This document shows, piece by piece, positions 53,701-57,982 of a stretch of 64,000 bases of DNA. This DNA comes from Fasciolopsis buskii (taxonomy: Eukaryota > Platyhelminthes > Trematoda > Plagiorchiida > Fasciolidae): NCBI GenBank assembly GCA_008360955.1, contig LUCM01007329.1, positions 76,239-140,238 on the forward strand, written 5' to 3'. Both the position numbers and the translations under genes were made by a program. Position 1 is the first letter of the stretch, and each line of letters opens with the position of its first letter. The notes under the pieces are model-generated. The model was given only the letters and a program-made list of their open reading frames with translations, searched no databases and was not told the origin of the DNA.

Positions 53701-55026
53701 GAATAAACGGAGACTGATTGATACAAACCTGTAATATCATACCTGACTTGACTGACTAAAACTCCACACTACTGAGCACTTCGTTGGTGGACAACGTAAG
53801 GTCGTTTACTGGGTTCATGATCACGTTCCATCTTTTGGGACCCCACGCGGTTATCAGATCGAATTTTTCAATGATATACTAACAATTTGGAGGTTTAAGA
53901 TATCTAATACCCACGGTACTTGGAAAGACGTGGTGGGCAGTTATTTGCATTCCACAGAGTAATACAAGTGCATGAGAACTTTTTACAAAAACTTGTTTTT
54001 ATTCTTTCGTTTCTCTCGATATACATGAAAAGTTTCGCTTTTGTTTTGAACCACAATCCGCTAAATGATGTAGTGGCAATCTTTTTTGAAAGCACACAGT
54101 AGTACAAAAAGCTTTGTTAATAACTAGAAGCATAAGCAATGGCAATAGCATTAGTATTAACAGCTTTGATAGCAGCAGTAGTAGTAATAGCAGTAGTAAA
54201 TGAAGTGACAAAGCACAGTGAAAAATGTCATTAGGTTTTTCATCTATGGCGTTTGCCCATGCGCATAGACCATCTTTCCTATCACACGGTCAGAGCACGT
54301 GATCTGCGGATCCGAGGTTTGAACCTCTGATAATTTTACAGACTGAAGCAGAACCCAGTTGACTAATACTCAATCTCCAAAATCTGATGCATTTCCAATT
54401 TCCAAGCGCCTTGTTAACGTTCACTGTAAATGAAGAAAGTGTGATCAACCGATCGCGCCTGTTGCCCTCCGAATTCGCCGAAACAAACGTATGTCTGTTG
54501 ATATTGCCAGTGCACGGGAACATCGTGAAACTTCAAGTGAGTGTTATAGATCTACATATATGAAGTTACGTAATGTGATTTCAAATATGCAACAATGTAT
54601 AGCGTTGTATCAATATCAGTATCCGGAGCAAATCGATTCAGAGAATCGTGACTGTGATTTGAAAAATATCGTGCCTACCTGGACGGACACGATTTCAGTG
54701 GTGGGTTTTAACCGCCCGGCCAAATCACTCAGTGGTTTCATTGTCATTTCGCATGGAGCCTGGTGCATTACAAACCCAGGTTCAGATATGCGAACATGAT
54801 GGGACGAATCGGGTCCTGCATTGCTTCTGCCTCTCCACAAAATCGATTCCGGTCCGGCCACATCGGAACCCGTAGGCATTTCGCAAATGGTATTGTTTGG
54901 CGTCAATGCTCGGCGCAATGCGGAAACAGCTCTTCTAGCCAACGCACCACTAACTTTAGATGAGGAAATTGAAGTTTGTGGACTGGCGTCCGGGATGCCA
55001 TTCTCTAAGTCAGTCAACCGATGGTC
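3173..55026 (-). CDS. SLC4A: SLC4-family bicarbonate/anion exchanger gene (13 recognised exons, 5' end missing)
   Basis: This gene encodes a plasma-membrane transporter of the SLC4 family, which exchanges or cotransports bicarbonate with chloride or sodium and so controls pH and acid-base transport. Joining exons 55026-54679, 53219-53025, 46597-46300, 36515-36251, 36129-35774, 33814-33684, 32494-32300, 24765-24463, 13468-13188, 8200-8000, 6287-6080, 5446-5126 and 3898-3173 gives 3,828 nt: 1,275 codons plus stop. Phases agree at every junction. Family hallmarks appear in the expected order: MLAFIRL, LDYHEVGR, VTFGALLG, QPLLIVGMTGP, SLEEVFNFFVS, YFNVPIG, SPATVRSNTH, VEQRVSG and FLYMGV. Extracellular loop 3 in exon 8 has no cysteines and TM10 carries TVRS, both AE-like. 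Introns run from 121 nt to about 11 kb and are packed with mobile elements. The start codon and the conserved early cytoplasmic core (the WKETARW/KFEE region) are not seen. The SLC4 assignment is firm; the exact paralogue and the ion coupling are inferred. Confidence 0.93.
4622..4665 (+). ncRNA. Second hammerhead-like hairpin (weak)
   Basis: GACTGAC and GTCGGTC can pair as a 7-bp stem with one G-U, closed by a loop of about 14 nt and followed directly by GAAACGTGG. The upstream CUGANGA box is not convincing. It resembles the 21.5 kb motif in layout only. It lies in SLC4 intron 12. Confidence 0.25.
5126..5446 (-). CDS. SLC4 exon 12: TM13-TM14
   Basis: This exon encodes residues 928-1034. EDREYLRHLPPIVMAIFVAI and the helices after it match the family segment (Y)xRxVxxxRMHLFTxxQxxCLxxLW...ASLAFPFILxLxVPLR. 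SLVFPFILLTYAITRECFLP is the clearest part. Residues 928-953, from LTLLSLLKYG to FDP, have no counterpart in AE1 or NBCe1 and form an insertion of about 25-30 residues. A shorter exon using a weaker internal acceptor is possible, but none in the right phase is evident. The acceptor is TTTCTGTCCAG and the donor is CAT then GTGAGT. Confidence 0.9.
6080..6287 (-). CDS. SLC4 exon 11: VEQRVSG motif, TM11-TM12
   Basis: This exon encodes residues 858-927. VEQRVSGFAIGLLVALSVTL matches VxEQRVTGLLVxLLVGLSVL, and LVPMGALYGMFLYMGVMGL matches the very conserved IPxAVLFGIFLYMGVxSL. The end, RLCVLFKRHKHWK, corresponds to RLxLLxxPxKHxP. The acceptor is TTTGGCAG and the donor is AAG then GTAAGT (phase 0). Similarity over the exon is high enough to be unambiguous. 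Confidence 0.95.
7018..7900 (-). mobile_element. RTE/CR1-like element, 3' end with AT-repeat tail
   Basis: On the minus strand the late RT segment (SSFKYLEILITPNGGS, matching NFTYLGSLITPDG) is followed after a gap by the C-terminus (WRRCMKKLASALASIGASRLPD, split by no stop). That matches WxxxMKSLxxxLxxVGxxRLPGWGPRD of fluke RTE/CR1-like proteins. The copy ends downstream in an (AT)n run at 7019-7049, where such elements carry a simple-repeat tail. It lies in SLC4 intron 10, in the same orientation as the gene. Confidence 0.75.
7019..7049. repeat. (AT)n microsatellite at RTE 3' end
   Basis: Alternating AT directly at the 3' end of the minus-oriented RTE fragment, probably its tail. Confidence 0.97.
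8000..8200 (-). CDS. SLC4 exon 10: end of TM8, TM9-TM10 substrate site
   Basis: This exon encodes residues 791-857. ITVAKSERRLRK matches TLIVSKPERKxxK, and LFSLDLVVCTCIM matches the FHLDLLLVxxxxG helix. GWPFLSPATVRSNTHVIAL matches the family's GxPWLxAxTVRSxTHxNAL. Arg836 stands at the position of AE1 Arg730, the anion-site arginine, where sodium-coupled members have Ile or Leu. The acceptor is TTTATAG, and the donor CG|GTAAGT leaves phase 2. An RTE fragment lies directly downstream, inside intron 10. Confidence 0.93.
9341..10700 (+). mobile_element. Long decayed RTE/CR1-like copy (linker plus RT domain)
   Basis: Consecutive frames follow the element's protein in order. RIIKNTDPRKPTVAKVINES and LKRLEEHFGEQ are the linker before RT (LIRATGPRKPxVSExI; RWAEHFREQF). 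GISLVNTTSKLLANIRL and ANDLHL... KAAYDWVDHVV are the RT fingers (RGISLTPIxSKLL; LKAAFDSVDR). Decayed catalytic and thumb parts (GSCISPGDQV, LWLQRDIRLSTKGR) follow. Many stops are present. The first 330 nt are far better preserved than the rest and match an inverted copy at 21045-21373. It lies in SLC4 intron 9. Confidence 0.8.
10701..11883. other. Intron 9 stretch without recognised content
   Basis: AT-rich sequence between the long RTE copy and the SINE A pair. Nothing is recognisable beyond possible further decay of the RTE tail near 10,900. Confidence 0.5.
11884..12187 (-). mobile_element. SINE A copy, head of an inverted pair
   Basis: This is a minus-oriented full copy. The tRNA-like centre lies around 11,990-12,065. 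It forms an inverted pair with the plus-oriented copy starting 75 nt downstream at 12,263. SLC4 intron 9. Confidence 0.85.
12263..12600 (+). mobile_element. SINE A copy, second arm of the inverted pair
   Basis: This is a plus-oriented full copy: a 5' block (GGTCATATCCAAAGCCTTCG), a tRNA-like centre at about 12,428-12,495 (GCCCGGTAGCGCAATGGTTA; CCCGGGTTCGGGTGCGGTGG), then a unique 3' block ending in GGTGAGTTATTTCATGA. Confidence 0.88.
13188..13468 (-). CDS. SLC4 exon 9: TM7 and most of TM8
   Basis: This exon encodes residues 698-790. VRNLFGYFNVPIGLLCTVLV corresponds to (L/V)RRVIGDFGVPISILIMVLV, with the usual Asp replaced by Tyr. After a 45-residue loop, AALMAACLLPAIATD aligns without gaps to the AE1 TM8 segment ending in Glu681, placing Asp786 at that site. 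The acceptor CTTTTCCAG follows a long pyrimidine tract. The donor GG|GTGGGT is the only GT in the region giving phase 2, as exon 10 requires. SINE A copies lie close on both sides. Confidence 0.88.
13501..13610 (+). mobile_element. SINE A, 3' fragment
   Basis: Only the 3' third is present (CAAGGATGAAAC to GGTGAATTATTTCATGA). It lies 33 nt from the acceptor of SLC4 exon 9, on the intron 8 side. 5' truncation is normal for SINEs. Confidence 0.8.
13803..13858. repeat. (AT)n microsatellite
   Basis: Long alternating AT with one C interruption in SLC4 intron 8. It produces artificial YIYIYI open frames. Confidence 0.97.
13859..15879. other. Intron 8 stretch, possibly an unidentified old element
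   Basis: Between 14,240 and 15,250 the plus strand shows stop-interrupted, protein-like runs (MLSHPH, VYELMDCNISDNF, KIIDHLG). They look like a decayed coding element, but I cannot place the family. The remainder shows nothing. Confidence 0.3.
15880..16260 (-). mobile_element. RTE/CR1-like C-terminal fragment
   Basis: The minus strand reads GIRYGVAEL, RLGWLGHAFRIPVDRI with stops, then MTWLKDAETVVSGLSQVGLV and RLPRQSPRDLDLQDW. This follows the element's end (RLRWLGHVLRMPxxRLPRRA; WxxxMKSLTSGLSxVGxxRLPGWGPRDxxxxW). It is decayed and sits in SLC4 intron 8. Confidence 0.7.
16590..16780 (-). repeat. Inverted repeat arm 1 (partner at 17708-17890)
   Basis: The reverse complement contains AGATCTTAGGTCACTCAG, ATTCAACTCGGCCTCGTTAG and GTTTACATTGGAGTG, matching the plus-strand arm 1 kb away over about 180 nt with moderate divergence. 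The element it belongs to is not identified. Confidence 0.75.
17179..17583 (-). other. Unidentified coding-like open frame
   Basis: An open frame of 134 codons with balanced composition and no low-complexity runs. It includes CSPAHCFFRHMDRSFHFQAM, VLLSTSGSNLSATCDELKRL and PEKVRLGSSTLKRLKIK. I do not recognise it. It lies inside SLC4 intron 8 between the arms of an inverted repeat, so an unknown mobile element or a retrocopied exon is most likely. No function is assigned. Confidence 0.3.
17708..17890 (+). repeat. Inverted repeat arm 2 (partner at 16590-16780)
   Basis: The plus strand reads AAATCTTAGGTCACTCGGG, ATTCAACTCGGCATCGTTGG and GTTTACGTTGGAGCG. With its partner it encloses about 930 nt that hold the unidentified 134-codon minus-strand open frame at 17179-17583. 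Confidence 0.75.
18617..18960 (+). mobile_element. SINE A copy, full length
   Basis: All blocks are present, including GCCCGGTAGCGTAATGGCTA and CCCGGGTTCGGGTCCC, and the GGTGAATTATTTCATGA end. It is one of the most intact copies. SLC4 intron 8. Confidence 0.85.
19430..20060 (-). mobile_element. RTE/CR1-like fragment, RT thumb to C-terminus
   Basis: The minus strand reads LEHLWRRSDFSLMLKGDVYC, AVRSVLLYGCGT, AEGFRHLTFFNHRYL, NRIGWNDRVMKANVRNRVLG, HLLRMANTC and EWKKPSGGQQI. These are all colinear with the post-catalytic half of the element (LRHLWRRRDISLxxKGRVY... EWKRxRGGQxMTW). Several stops are present. SLC4 intron 8. Confidence 0.8.
20728..21035 (+). repeat. Dispersed repeat, long form
   Basis: Flanks match 39,125-39,260 (TTGTGTTGGTCGTAGTTCAG vs TTGCGTTGGTCAAAGCTCAG; AAACGCCAAGCTCCGCGATT vs TAGGCGTCAAGCTCAACGAT). 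The middle, about 180 nt, is present only here and holds an 80-codon open frame with no recognised product. Confidence 0.5.
21045..21400 (-). mobile_element. RTE/CR1-like linker fragment, inverted partner of 9.4-9.7 kb
   Basis: The reverse complement is almost identical to 9376-9705, the region encoding NTDPRKPTVAKVINES, with only scattered mismatches over the best 240 nt. It ends close to a Penelope/hammerhead-like hairpin at 21.5 kb. It lies in SLC4 intron 8, on the other side of exon 9 from its partner. Confidence 0.75.
21510..21548 (-). ncRNA. Hammerhead-like hairpin, possible Penelope-like element end
   Basis: On the minus strand CTTAGGAAA is followed by a perfect 7-bp hairpin (GACTACC, loop CAC, GGTAGTC) and then GAAACGTTGG. 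This is the order of a hammerhead core (CUGANGA, stem II, GAAA), and the AACGTTTCG context is typical of Penelope-like retroelement ends, which are known to carry hammerheads. The first core box departs from consensus at two positions, so activity is doubtful. Confidence 0.4.
21590..22935 (+). mobile_element. Best-preserved RTE/CR1-like copy with YADD reverse transcriptase
   Basis: An open stretch at 21687-22370 encodes the palm of a reverse transcriptase: TTSGVRQRCPISPFLFIFVM, then LDYADD with the catalytic aspartates at 21921-21935, then FAPSKCKVLLQDW and FTYLGSCVSNDG. A frameshift near a T-run at 22,290 moves the thumb and C-terminus to another frame (WLGHVLRMANILLPHRA; WKKPCGGQQMTWQRGMRK, to 22647). 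The 3' tail ends in repeated GATGATAATGATG at about 22,935, like the copy at 51.9 kb. The 5' part, with any endonuclease, is missing. The element is inactive and sits antisense in SLC4 intron 8. Confidence 0.9.
22940..24462. other. Intron 8 stretch without recognised content
   Basis: From the 3' end of the best RTE copy to SLC4 exon 8. Only short frames are present and no similarity is recognised. Confidence 0.5.
24463..24765 (-). CDS. SLC4 exon 8: extracellular loop 3 and TM6
   Basis: This exon encodes residues 597-697. The first 65 residues form a hydrophilic loop with a likely N-glycosylation sequon (NISW, Asn640). The helix AIGAVLLALLMFTVCCWLQ follows, then IKRGRYFRRT, which matches LRKFKxSxYFPxK(V/L)R before TM7. 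The family's glycosylated third extracellular loop sits here. NBC-type proteins carry conserved cysteines in that loop and none are present, which is AE-like. The acceptor is GATAG after a TCTCTCTTTTT tract, and the donor is ACG then GTACGT. Confidence 0.9.
26153..26173. repeat. (AT)n microsatellite
   Basis: Short alternating AT just before the dispersed repeat at 26,190. Confidence 0.95.
26190..26390 (+). repeat. Dispersed repeat, copy 1
   Basis: CCCGGGAGCACACGACCGGT through CTCGTCAGATATGCGTACCC shares order and wording with 48,690-48,775 (CCCCCGGAAGCACAAGACTG; CTCGTCAGGAATACACAATG). A TA microsatellite precedes it directly. The family is unknown to me. Confidence 0.5.
26394..26440. repeat. 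TATATG/AT repeat at RTE 3' end
   Basis: Imperfect TATATG and TA units at the 3' end of the minus-oriented RTE copy. Confidence 0.9.
26394..27690 (-). mobile_element. RTE/CR1-like copy with internal deletion and AT-rich tail
   Basis: On the minus strand at 27,640-27,040 the RT fingers read LPTEVEILREIRDLG, PPGSDGLSAAAFIYGGMELA, ESIVISIFKKG, SLIPILSKLLSSVILRKLC and VIVFLDTSAAFDF. At 26,860-26,580 the C-terminus (SIGASRFRF, ETERYGSELNS) matches the 7.0 kb copy. The palm with the catalytic site is deleted between them. A TATATG-type repeat at 26394-26440 forms the tail. SLC4 intron 7. Confidence 0.8.
28434..28760 (+). mobile_element. Small RTE/CR1-like RT fragment
   Basis: MLGMSVRPSNCEMLFQGWTG and RKNLVTEGEKLREANKF follow FGMxFxPSKCKxLxQDW and PxLxxxGExxxxVxxF of the element. 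The downstream part is too decayed to follow. SLC4 intron 7. Confidence 0.6.
28990..32299. other. Intron 7 stretch without recognised content
   Basis: About 3.3 kb of AT-rich DNA between the small RTE fragment and exon 7. No coding or repeat family is recognised. Confidence 0.5.
32300..32494 (-). CDS. SLC4 exon 7: TM4-TM5
   Basis: This exon encodes residues 532-596, exactly 65 codons in phase 0. TIRLLVSFYTSTFGFVAVLC corresponds to the RVWIGFWxxxFxxLxVA helix of other members. RVRRSLEEVFNFFVSFYFIF corresponds to RFxSRxTxEIFxFLISLIFIY, and SLKILFT to the following amphipathic end. The acceptor is CTTTTGTAG and the donor is ACC then GTGAGT. Similarity to AE and NBC proteins is clear along the whole exon. 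Confidence 0.93.
33684..33814 (-). CDS. SLC4 exon 6: TM2-TM3 with the QPLLIVGxxGP signature
   Basis: This exon encodes residues 488-531. IFALLGGQPLLIVGMTGPML is a near-exact match to the SLC4 signature in TM3, whose half-helix forms part of the substrate site. The acceptor ATCTCCAG gives the two bases that complete the codon started by exon 5, so no exon is missing between them. The donor is CTG then GTAAGC (phase 0). The stretch between TM1 and TM3 lacks the usual GEKT and IGVSE motifs and is about four residues shorter than in AE1. The EE pair after the signature is replaced by ILETC. Confidence 0.92.
34420..34556 (-). mobile_element. SINE B (tRNA-like) copy
   Basis: On the minus strand a tRNA-like head (GGCGGTGGTCAAACGGATAA, then GAGGGTTCGAATCCTGCCAC) is followed by GCCGCGGCTCCCTTCCTG and a GATGTACATTATTATTTCAT tail. 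The same structure occurs at 37.2 and 44.9 kb. SLC4 intron 5. Confidence 0.75.
35774..36129 (-). CDS. SLC4 exon 5: basic/cysteine-rich linker and TM1
   Basis: This exon encodes residues 370-487. It starts with an Arg/Ser-rich tract, then a cluster of six cysteines and two histidines (Cys411, 413, 416-419), then GCPLGVALCTDLQAYRHRLW. That last segment matches the amphipathic GxPFGGLxxDIxRRxPxYxSD element before TM1. TM1 itself is LIFAAIVFLYFVVLAPAVTF followed by GALLG, a strong match to the family signature AAxIFIYFAxLSPAITFGGLLG. The acceptor is TTTCAG and the donor is G then GTGAGT (phase 1). Confidence 0.93.
36251..36515 (-). CDS. SLC4 exon 4: disordered cytoplasmic linker
   Basis: This exon encodes residues 281-369, with both junction residues split between exons. 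It contains short proline-rich (ITPPPMF), basic (RLKRELRRP) and Ser/Thr-rich runs and has no fold I recognise. In other SLC4 proteins this position holds a variable linker with phosphorylation sites. The assignment rests on position and phase: the acceptor after CCATATAG supplies the two bases needed after exon 3, and the CC|GTGAGT donor leaves phase 2, which exon 5 completes as a proline codon. Only 121 nt of intron separate it from exon 5. Confidence 0.8.
37165..37350 (+). mobile_element. SINE B copy
   Basis: The head is GATGACCAAACGGATAAGGT with the B-box-like GGGTTTGAATCCGCCCACCG. The middle is GTCGCGGCCCCCTTCC and the 3' side is AATCGATGTAGATGATTA. Related to the copies at 34.4 and 44.9 kb. 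Confidence 0.7.
37430..37720 (-). mobile_element. SINE A copy, decayed
   Basis: This is a minus-oriented, more divergent copy (CACGTGATATCAGCGCTCAG, then the tRNA-like centre at about 37,530-37,600). A plus-oriented fragment follows directly. SLC4 intron 3. Confidence 0.7.
37729..37812 (+). mobile_element. SINE A, 3' fragment opposite to its neighbour
   Basis: GCTAACAAGGATGAAATAAC to GGTATCACATGATGAATAAT matches the SINE A 3' end in plus orientation, giving a second inverted arrangement of this family. Confidence 0.65.
39125..39265 (+). repeat. Dispersed repeat, short form
   Basis: Same flanks as 20,728-21,035, but lacking about 180 nt of its middle. SLC4 intron 3. Confidence 0.5.
39990..40016. 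repeat. (TA)n microsatellite, imperfect
   Basis: TA run interrupted by GTA units in SLC4 intron 3. Confidence 0.9.
41658..41718. repeat. (AT)n microsatellite, longest in the window
   Basis: About 60 nt of pure alternating AT in SLC4 intron 3, likely polymorphic. Confidence 0.98.
44868..45036 (-). mobile_element. SINE B copy, most intact
   Basis: On the minus strand, GGCGGTGGCCAAGCGGATAG begins a 70-nt tRNA-like fold with complementary ends GGCGGTGG/CCACCGCC and the B-box-like GTGGGTTCGAGTCTTCC. A conserved GCAGCCCCCTTCTTGAAAAA body and an AATAACAAAGAAACTAAAAG tail follow. The attached body marks it as a SINE rather than a tRNA gene. SLC4 intron 3. Confidence 0.82.
46300..46597 (-). CDS. SLC4 exon 3: end of the Band 3 cytoplasmic domain
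   Basis: This exon encodes residues 182-280 plus one base. FRRKAY, SRDDLLDGL and FLDTTIVLP match the FxxxAYxAxxRxDLLxxIxxFLDxxxVLPP block that closes the cytoplasmic domain in all SLC4 proteins, so it follows exon 2 directly (VDK to AFRR). After about residue 245 the sequence becomes basic and proline/serine-rich, the start of the variable linker to the membrane domain. The acceptor is TAAAG before GCTTTT. The donor is GGAG then GTAGAT (phase 1), which joins in frame to exon 4. Confidence 0.92.
46610..48980. other. Intron 2 stretch without recognised content
   Basis: AT-rich DNA with only the 48.69 kb dispersed repeat. A minus frame of 124 codons at 46,822-47,196 is leucine/serine-rich and matches nothing. 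Confidence 0.45.
48690..48775 (+). repeat. Dispersed repeat, copy 2
   Basis: Diverged second copy of the repeat at 26,190-26,260. No adjacent microsatellite. Confidence 0.45.
48985..49172 (+). mobile_element. SINE A, decayed 3' two-thirds
   Basis: The tRNA-like block (AATAGTGTAATGGCTAGGGT, TTCGATTCACAGTCGTTCGT) and the 3' block (CAAGTATGAAGCAGCTGAAC) are recognisable, with many substitutions. SLC4 intron 2. Confidence 0.65.
50100..50215 (+). mobile_element. Tiny RTE/CR1-like relic
   Basis: A short stretch (FKMDWLSQIKMWVKRDWR) resembles the 540-600 region of the fragment at the window start, including a shared ATGTGGGTGA. Too short to be sure. Confidence 0.25.
50960..51925 (+). mobile_element. 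RTE/CR1-like 3' half, same subfamily as 21.6-22.9 kb
   Basis: FAPSKRKVLLQDWTTAAPNL begins the copy, and AAVRSVLPYGCEMG, RQRWLGHVLRMANTRLSYRA and WKRLRGGQQITWQRGMRK follow, nearly identical to the 21.6 kb copy but with different frameshifts. The 3' untranslated part ends in GAATATTAATGATGATTAT, the same kind of tail. SLC4 intron 2. Confidence 0.85.
53025..53219 (-). CDS. SLC4 exon 2: cytoplasmic Band 3 domain core
   Basis: This exon encodes residues 117-181. MLAFIRLPRA aligns with the family's AFVRLxxA segment, YPVRFLILFFGP with PxRFLFxLLGP, and LDYHEVGRVIATMM with the strongly conserved YHEIGRxIxTLMSD. These form the central sheet of the cytoplasmic domain, which in vertebrate AEs dimerises and binds cytoskeletal or regulatory partners. 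The acceptor is TTTCTCAG and the donor is AAG then GTGAAT. The exon is exactly 65 codons and phase 0 at both ends. Confidence 0.93.
54679..55026 (-). CDS. SLC4 exon 1 of the recognised set: cytoplasmic domain linker
   Basis: This exon encodes residues 1-116 of the recognised protein, in the N-terminal cytoplasmic (Band 3 cyto) domain. Its end, LKPTTEIVSVQ, corresponds to the PxxAEAtxVLVG strand of family members and continues directly into VGVIPGL in the next exon. The first 90 residues are low in hydrophobicity and rich in Ser, Ala and Arg, matching the variable loop found here in other SLC4 proteins. The donor is CAG then GTAGGC (phase 0). The acceptor is ACAG before GACCAT (phase 0), but the frame stays open upstream, so the 5' boundary is less certain than the 3' one. 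Confidence 0.75.
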
Positions 55027-55399
55027 CTGTAATTTTACGGTGGCGATGTGAACACGTATGTTAAAACGACGAGAGCATAGGGGACATAGTCCATAGATAA
55101 AAAGTACTAGTCATCGGATCTCCTTTGAAACAAAACCAAAATTAGCGAAAAGAAAAGAGGATGCATCAGAAGTAATCACTTAAAATTTCTGTAAAATCGT
55201 CATTCTGTCAGATTAATATGATTGAAAACACTCCAAACTTGCCAGGAGAGTTCGAGATTAGAAACCCAGAGGATAGAGAAACTGTTCATGATCCATTGAT
55301 TGATCTATCTGCGTATGTACGTGTGTTTGGCAAAGGTAAAACCCGGCATGATGTCTTCCTGACGATCAACGCATCACCATTAGTTAATGGGCATTCATA

Positions 55400-56000
55400 G
55401 TTTCCTATGCTGATGATGTAGTGCACGAAAAATTTGTGTGACAGAACATCAAGCCGGTTTTCCACACGGTCGAGGATTTATTGATTAAATACCCATTACC
55501 AAAAACTAGAACACAGATACCTTTCGTAGACCCACAAGCTGTCTTCCCTGGTCCGAAATTGCCGCTCGATTCGACCATGCGATTAAATTGTATTGTCTCT
55601 CATTGAAGGATATGCCAGGGAAAACCACTTCATTTTTCCCGTCTGTATCCAAACGGTTCAATCCGAGTTAATCTTTGCATTAATCGTTCTTTCCAGTTCA
55701 CCATGAGAGGTGGTGTTCGTCAAGGTTGCCCACTTTCAGCTTTTCTTTCCAACTTTGCGTTTGGGATGCCTACAGAGTTGGTATTATCCTACTGCGAGAA
55801 CAGTGGGATCGATGTTTCTTCCGAAAGGAGACTACCGGGTTTACAGCACGTTGATGCAAGGTTAGCGGTTACAAAACTAAACTGGCTATCCAACCTGATT
55901 CCCTTCTCATCACGTAAACTTACGGACAAACTAACCATTATGCTGAGAATTTCAGGTCTTATAAATCGGACTGGCATATGTAAAATTTACCAAAATAACT
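55400..56000 (+). mobile_element. RTE/CR1-like RT fragment
   Basis: FTMRGGVRQGCPLSAFLSNF matches the RT motif FTTxSGVRQGCPLSPFLFNF. Before it, VDPQAVFPGPK corresponds weakly to LDLKAAFDSVDR, and after it CENSGIDVSSERRLPGLQHV to the segment leading to YADD, which is lost. It lies just upstream of the first recognised SLC4 exon, in antisense. Confidence 0.65.
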
Positions 56001-56479
56001 GTTAGCATGATCTTGGATTATGGGCAATATTCATAAGACATACCACCCCATCACTGAAACTGTTGCACCATTTGGCCGGAAAATTGTGTACAACATCTAC
56101 CATGACATCCACCATACGCTATTGTTATTCACAAAGATGATGGTGCTTTACTACTTGGTATTCGATTTGTTTCCTGGTCTCAGGTTTGAAGTCCCCATTA
56201 AAAGCCAACCGCCTAAAAGTAAACGAACGCTGATCATTCGCATTCAGACATCAACCAAGAAGAAATTGCCTTGCGGTGGCGAACAACTCGTTAAACAATT
56301 AAACTTCCAATGGGTGATTTGGCGTCGTTTTCAAATGACTCATCATACAGCCCAACGACCAACTTACCACTTAGAGAAGCCAACCATCACCTAGAAGTCG
56401 GTCATTTAGTGAGCAAAAGCCCGGAACCAGCAAAATCCAATGGTGGATAAGAAGGTTACATAATGCGGTGACAAACACT

Positions 56480-56860
56480 TGAGAGCCCGCCCGGTTAGCT
56501 TCGTGGCGAAAGCATTCAAATCATAATGATTCGTACCGGGCCCGATTTTCAGTTGAAGTACGGTGAAAGTGGATGGTCGAAAACTGTTACTAGAGAAGGA
56601 ACGACCGTGTAGTGTTACCGTAGTTGCTTAATGATGAATTAGGCGTTGATGCCGCAAGATGAAACAGAAAATTCCAATTTACTGTCAACAGAATGATCAC
56701 GCAAACTCAACGCCTAGCTCATCAGTGACAACCACGGAAACACTATGCAGCTGTCTCATCTTCGTTAACACAAATCATCAGCGACCATCAATTGCGTTGG
56801 AATAGGGACGCGAATTTGGGAAAAAAAAACCTCTCAGGAGAACATCATAGTCGGCGGACC
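56480..56860. mobile_element. SINE A-like remains in two orientations
   Basis: From 56,482 the plus strand resembles the tRNA-like centre (GAGCCCGCCCGGTTAGCTTC, TTCGTACCGGGCCCG). From about 56,690 the minus strand resembles the 3' block (the reverse complement ends in GTTTGCGTGATCATTC). Both are heavily diverged. Confidence 0.45.
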
Positions 56861-57704
56861 ATTTAGGGTCCTTCCTAATAGTTCGCTGAATATCAATACT
56901 AGATACGCTGCTAAAACACCTTAGTTAGTTCAAAAAGTGTTTATATTGAAATCGTCATGTTATAATCGTTTAGCATAACAATGCCGTAGGTACTAGGTGG
57001 AGATTACACCGAAATAATTAGGTTAATTGAACACCTACTTCAGGCAAGCAGAATATTCTGTAAAACTAAAATAAAATTTGTTGAAATAGAAATAACGCTC
57101 TTCGACAGAATTTGGAATGAATTACATATACCACTCTTCAAAGACCCTAGCGTCTATTTTGCTTATATCCACTGGAAAATAACATAGAACGACTTAACGG
57201 TATGCCTCTGACAGTCGGATGATCGCTGTTCTGTGTTGCACTCGGTTCCCAAACGATCTAACGAATTTTATTAGCGAACTAAAATTGCGTACTCTTTCCT
57301 ACTATTGGATTAGGATTTCCGAATCACCTTATTTAACCCTAGTTGATCATCAAACTGCACTAATTGAGAACTTGCATTCTGCAAGTCGATGCATCAATAC
57401 AGATTTGAAGGTCATCAATAGTGACAGCTTCAGATACCATAAGCATGGAAAGTGCGTCGCCACAGAAACACAAAAAGCATCAACAGATCTCGGAGACGGA
57501 TAATCTACAACTACCACTAAGATAATTGGCAGATTCGAACGTTCGACCTTCGAGTTGGTGAATCCCTTCATCTACTCAGTCAACACTTCATGTACAGCCA
57601 TGCATATGGATCTTTGGACATCCACTCAGAAAGTAAATAATGAAGTGACTTGAAACTAGTAAAAAAATGAAGTAGGTCGGGAGTTTTCTGATCAGATGAA
57701 CTAT

Positions 57705-57896
57705 TTATTCAAGATCTAGACGTCCTGTAGTCTGTACATAACTCAAAATCTGCAAGCATTGTAAACTAGCACGATTCATTTTCTTAGTTAACTGATAAGT
57801 TCTTCCTTCTACGTGATGGTAACCGTGACGGTGAACCCAAGACATCATTCTCGTTTCCCTAGTGTCAACTAGTTTCACATTTCCTAACACAGACCT
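57705..57896 (-). CDS. Candidate exon or old coding fragment (uncertain)
   Basis: After a good acceptor (TTTATTTCTCAG) the minus strand is open for about 62 codons (SVLGNVKLVDTRETR... SWVHRHGYHH...) and ends in a stop just before an AATAAA. The one leading base would complete the phase left by the 60.9 kb candidate, and a GTACAG donor near the end would give phase 0 into the 55 kb exon. No SLC4 motif is recognisable. It could instead be a relic of a mobile element. Confidence 0.15.
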   Translation of the reverse strand, partial: RSVLGNVKLVDTRETRMMSWVHRHGYHHVEGRTYQLTKKMNRASLQCLQILSYVQTTGRLDLE

Positions 57897-57955
57897 GAGA
57901 AATAAAGAATGATTCCCGTAGCGACTGACTCCCTTGGGAGTGGGAACGAACTATC

Positions 57956-57982
57956 AGTATATATATACACACACACACACAA
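57956..57982. repeat. (TA)n(CA)n compound microsatellite
   Basis: TA units pass into CA units. Confidence 0.95.
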
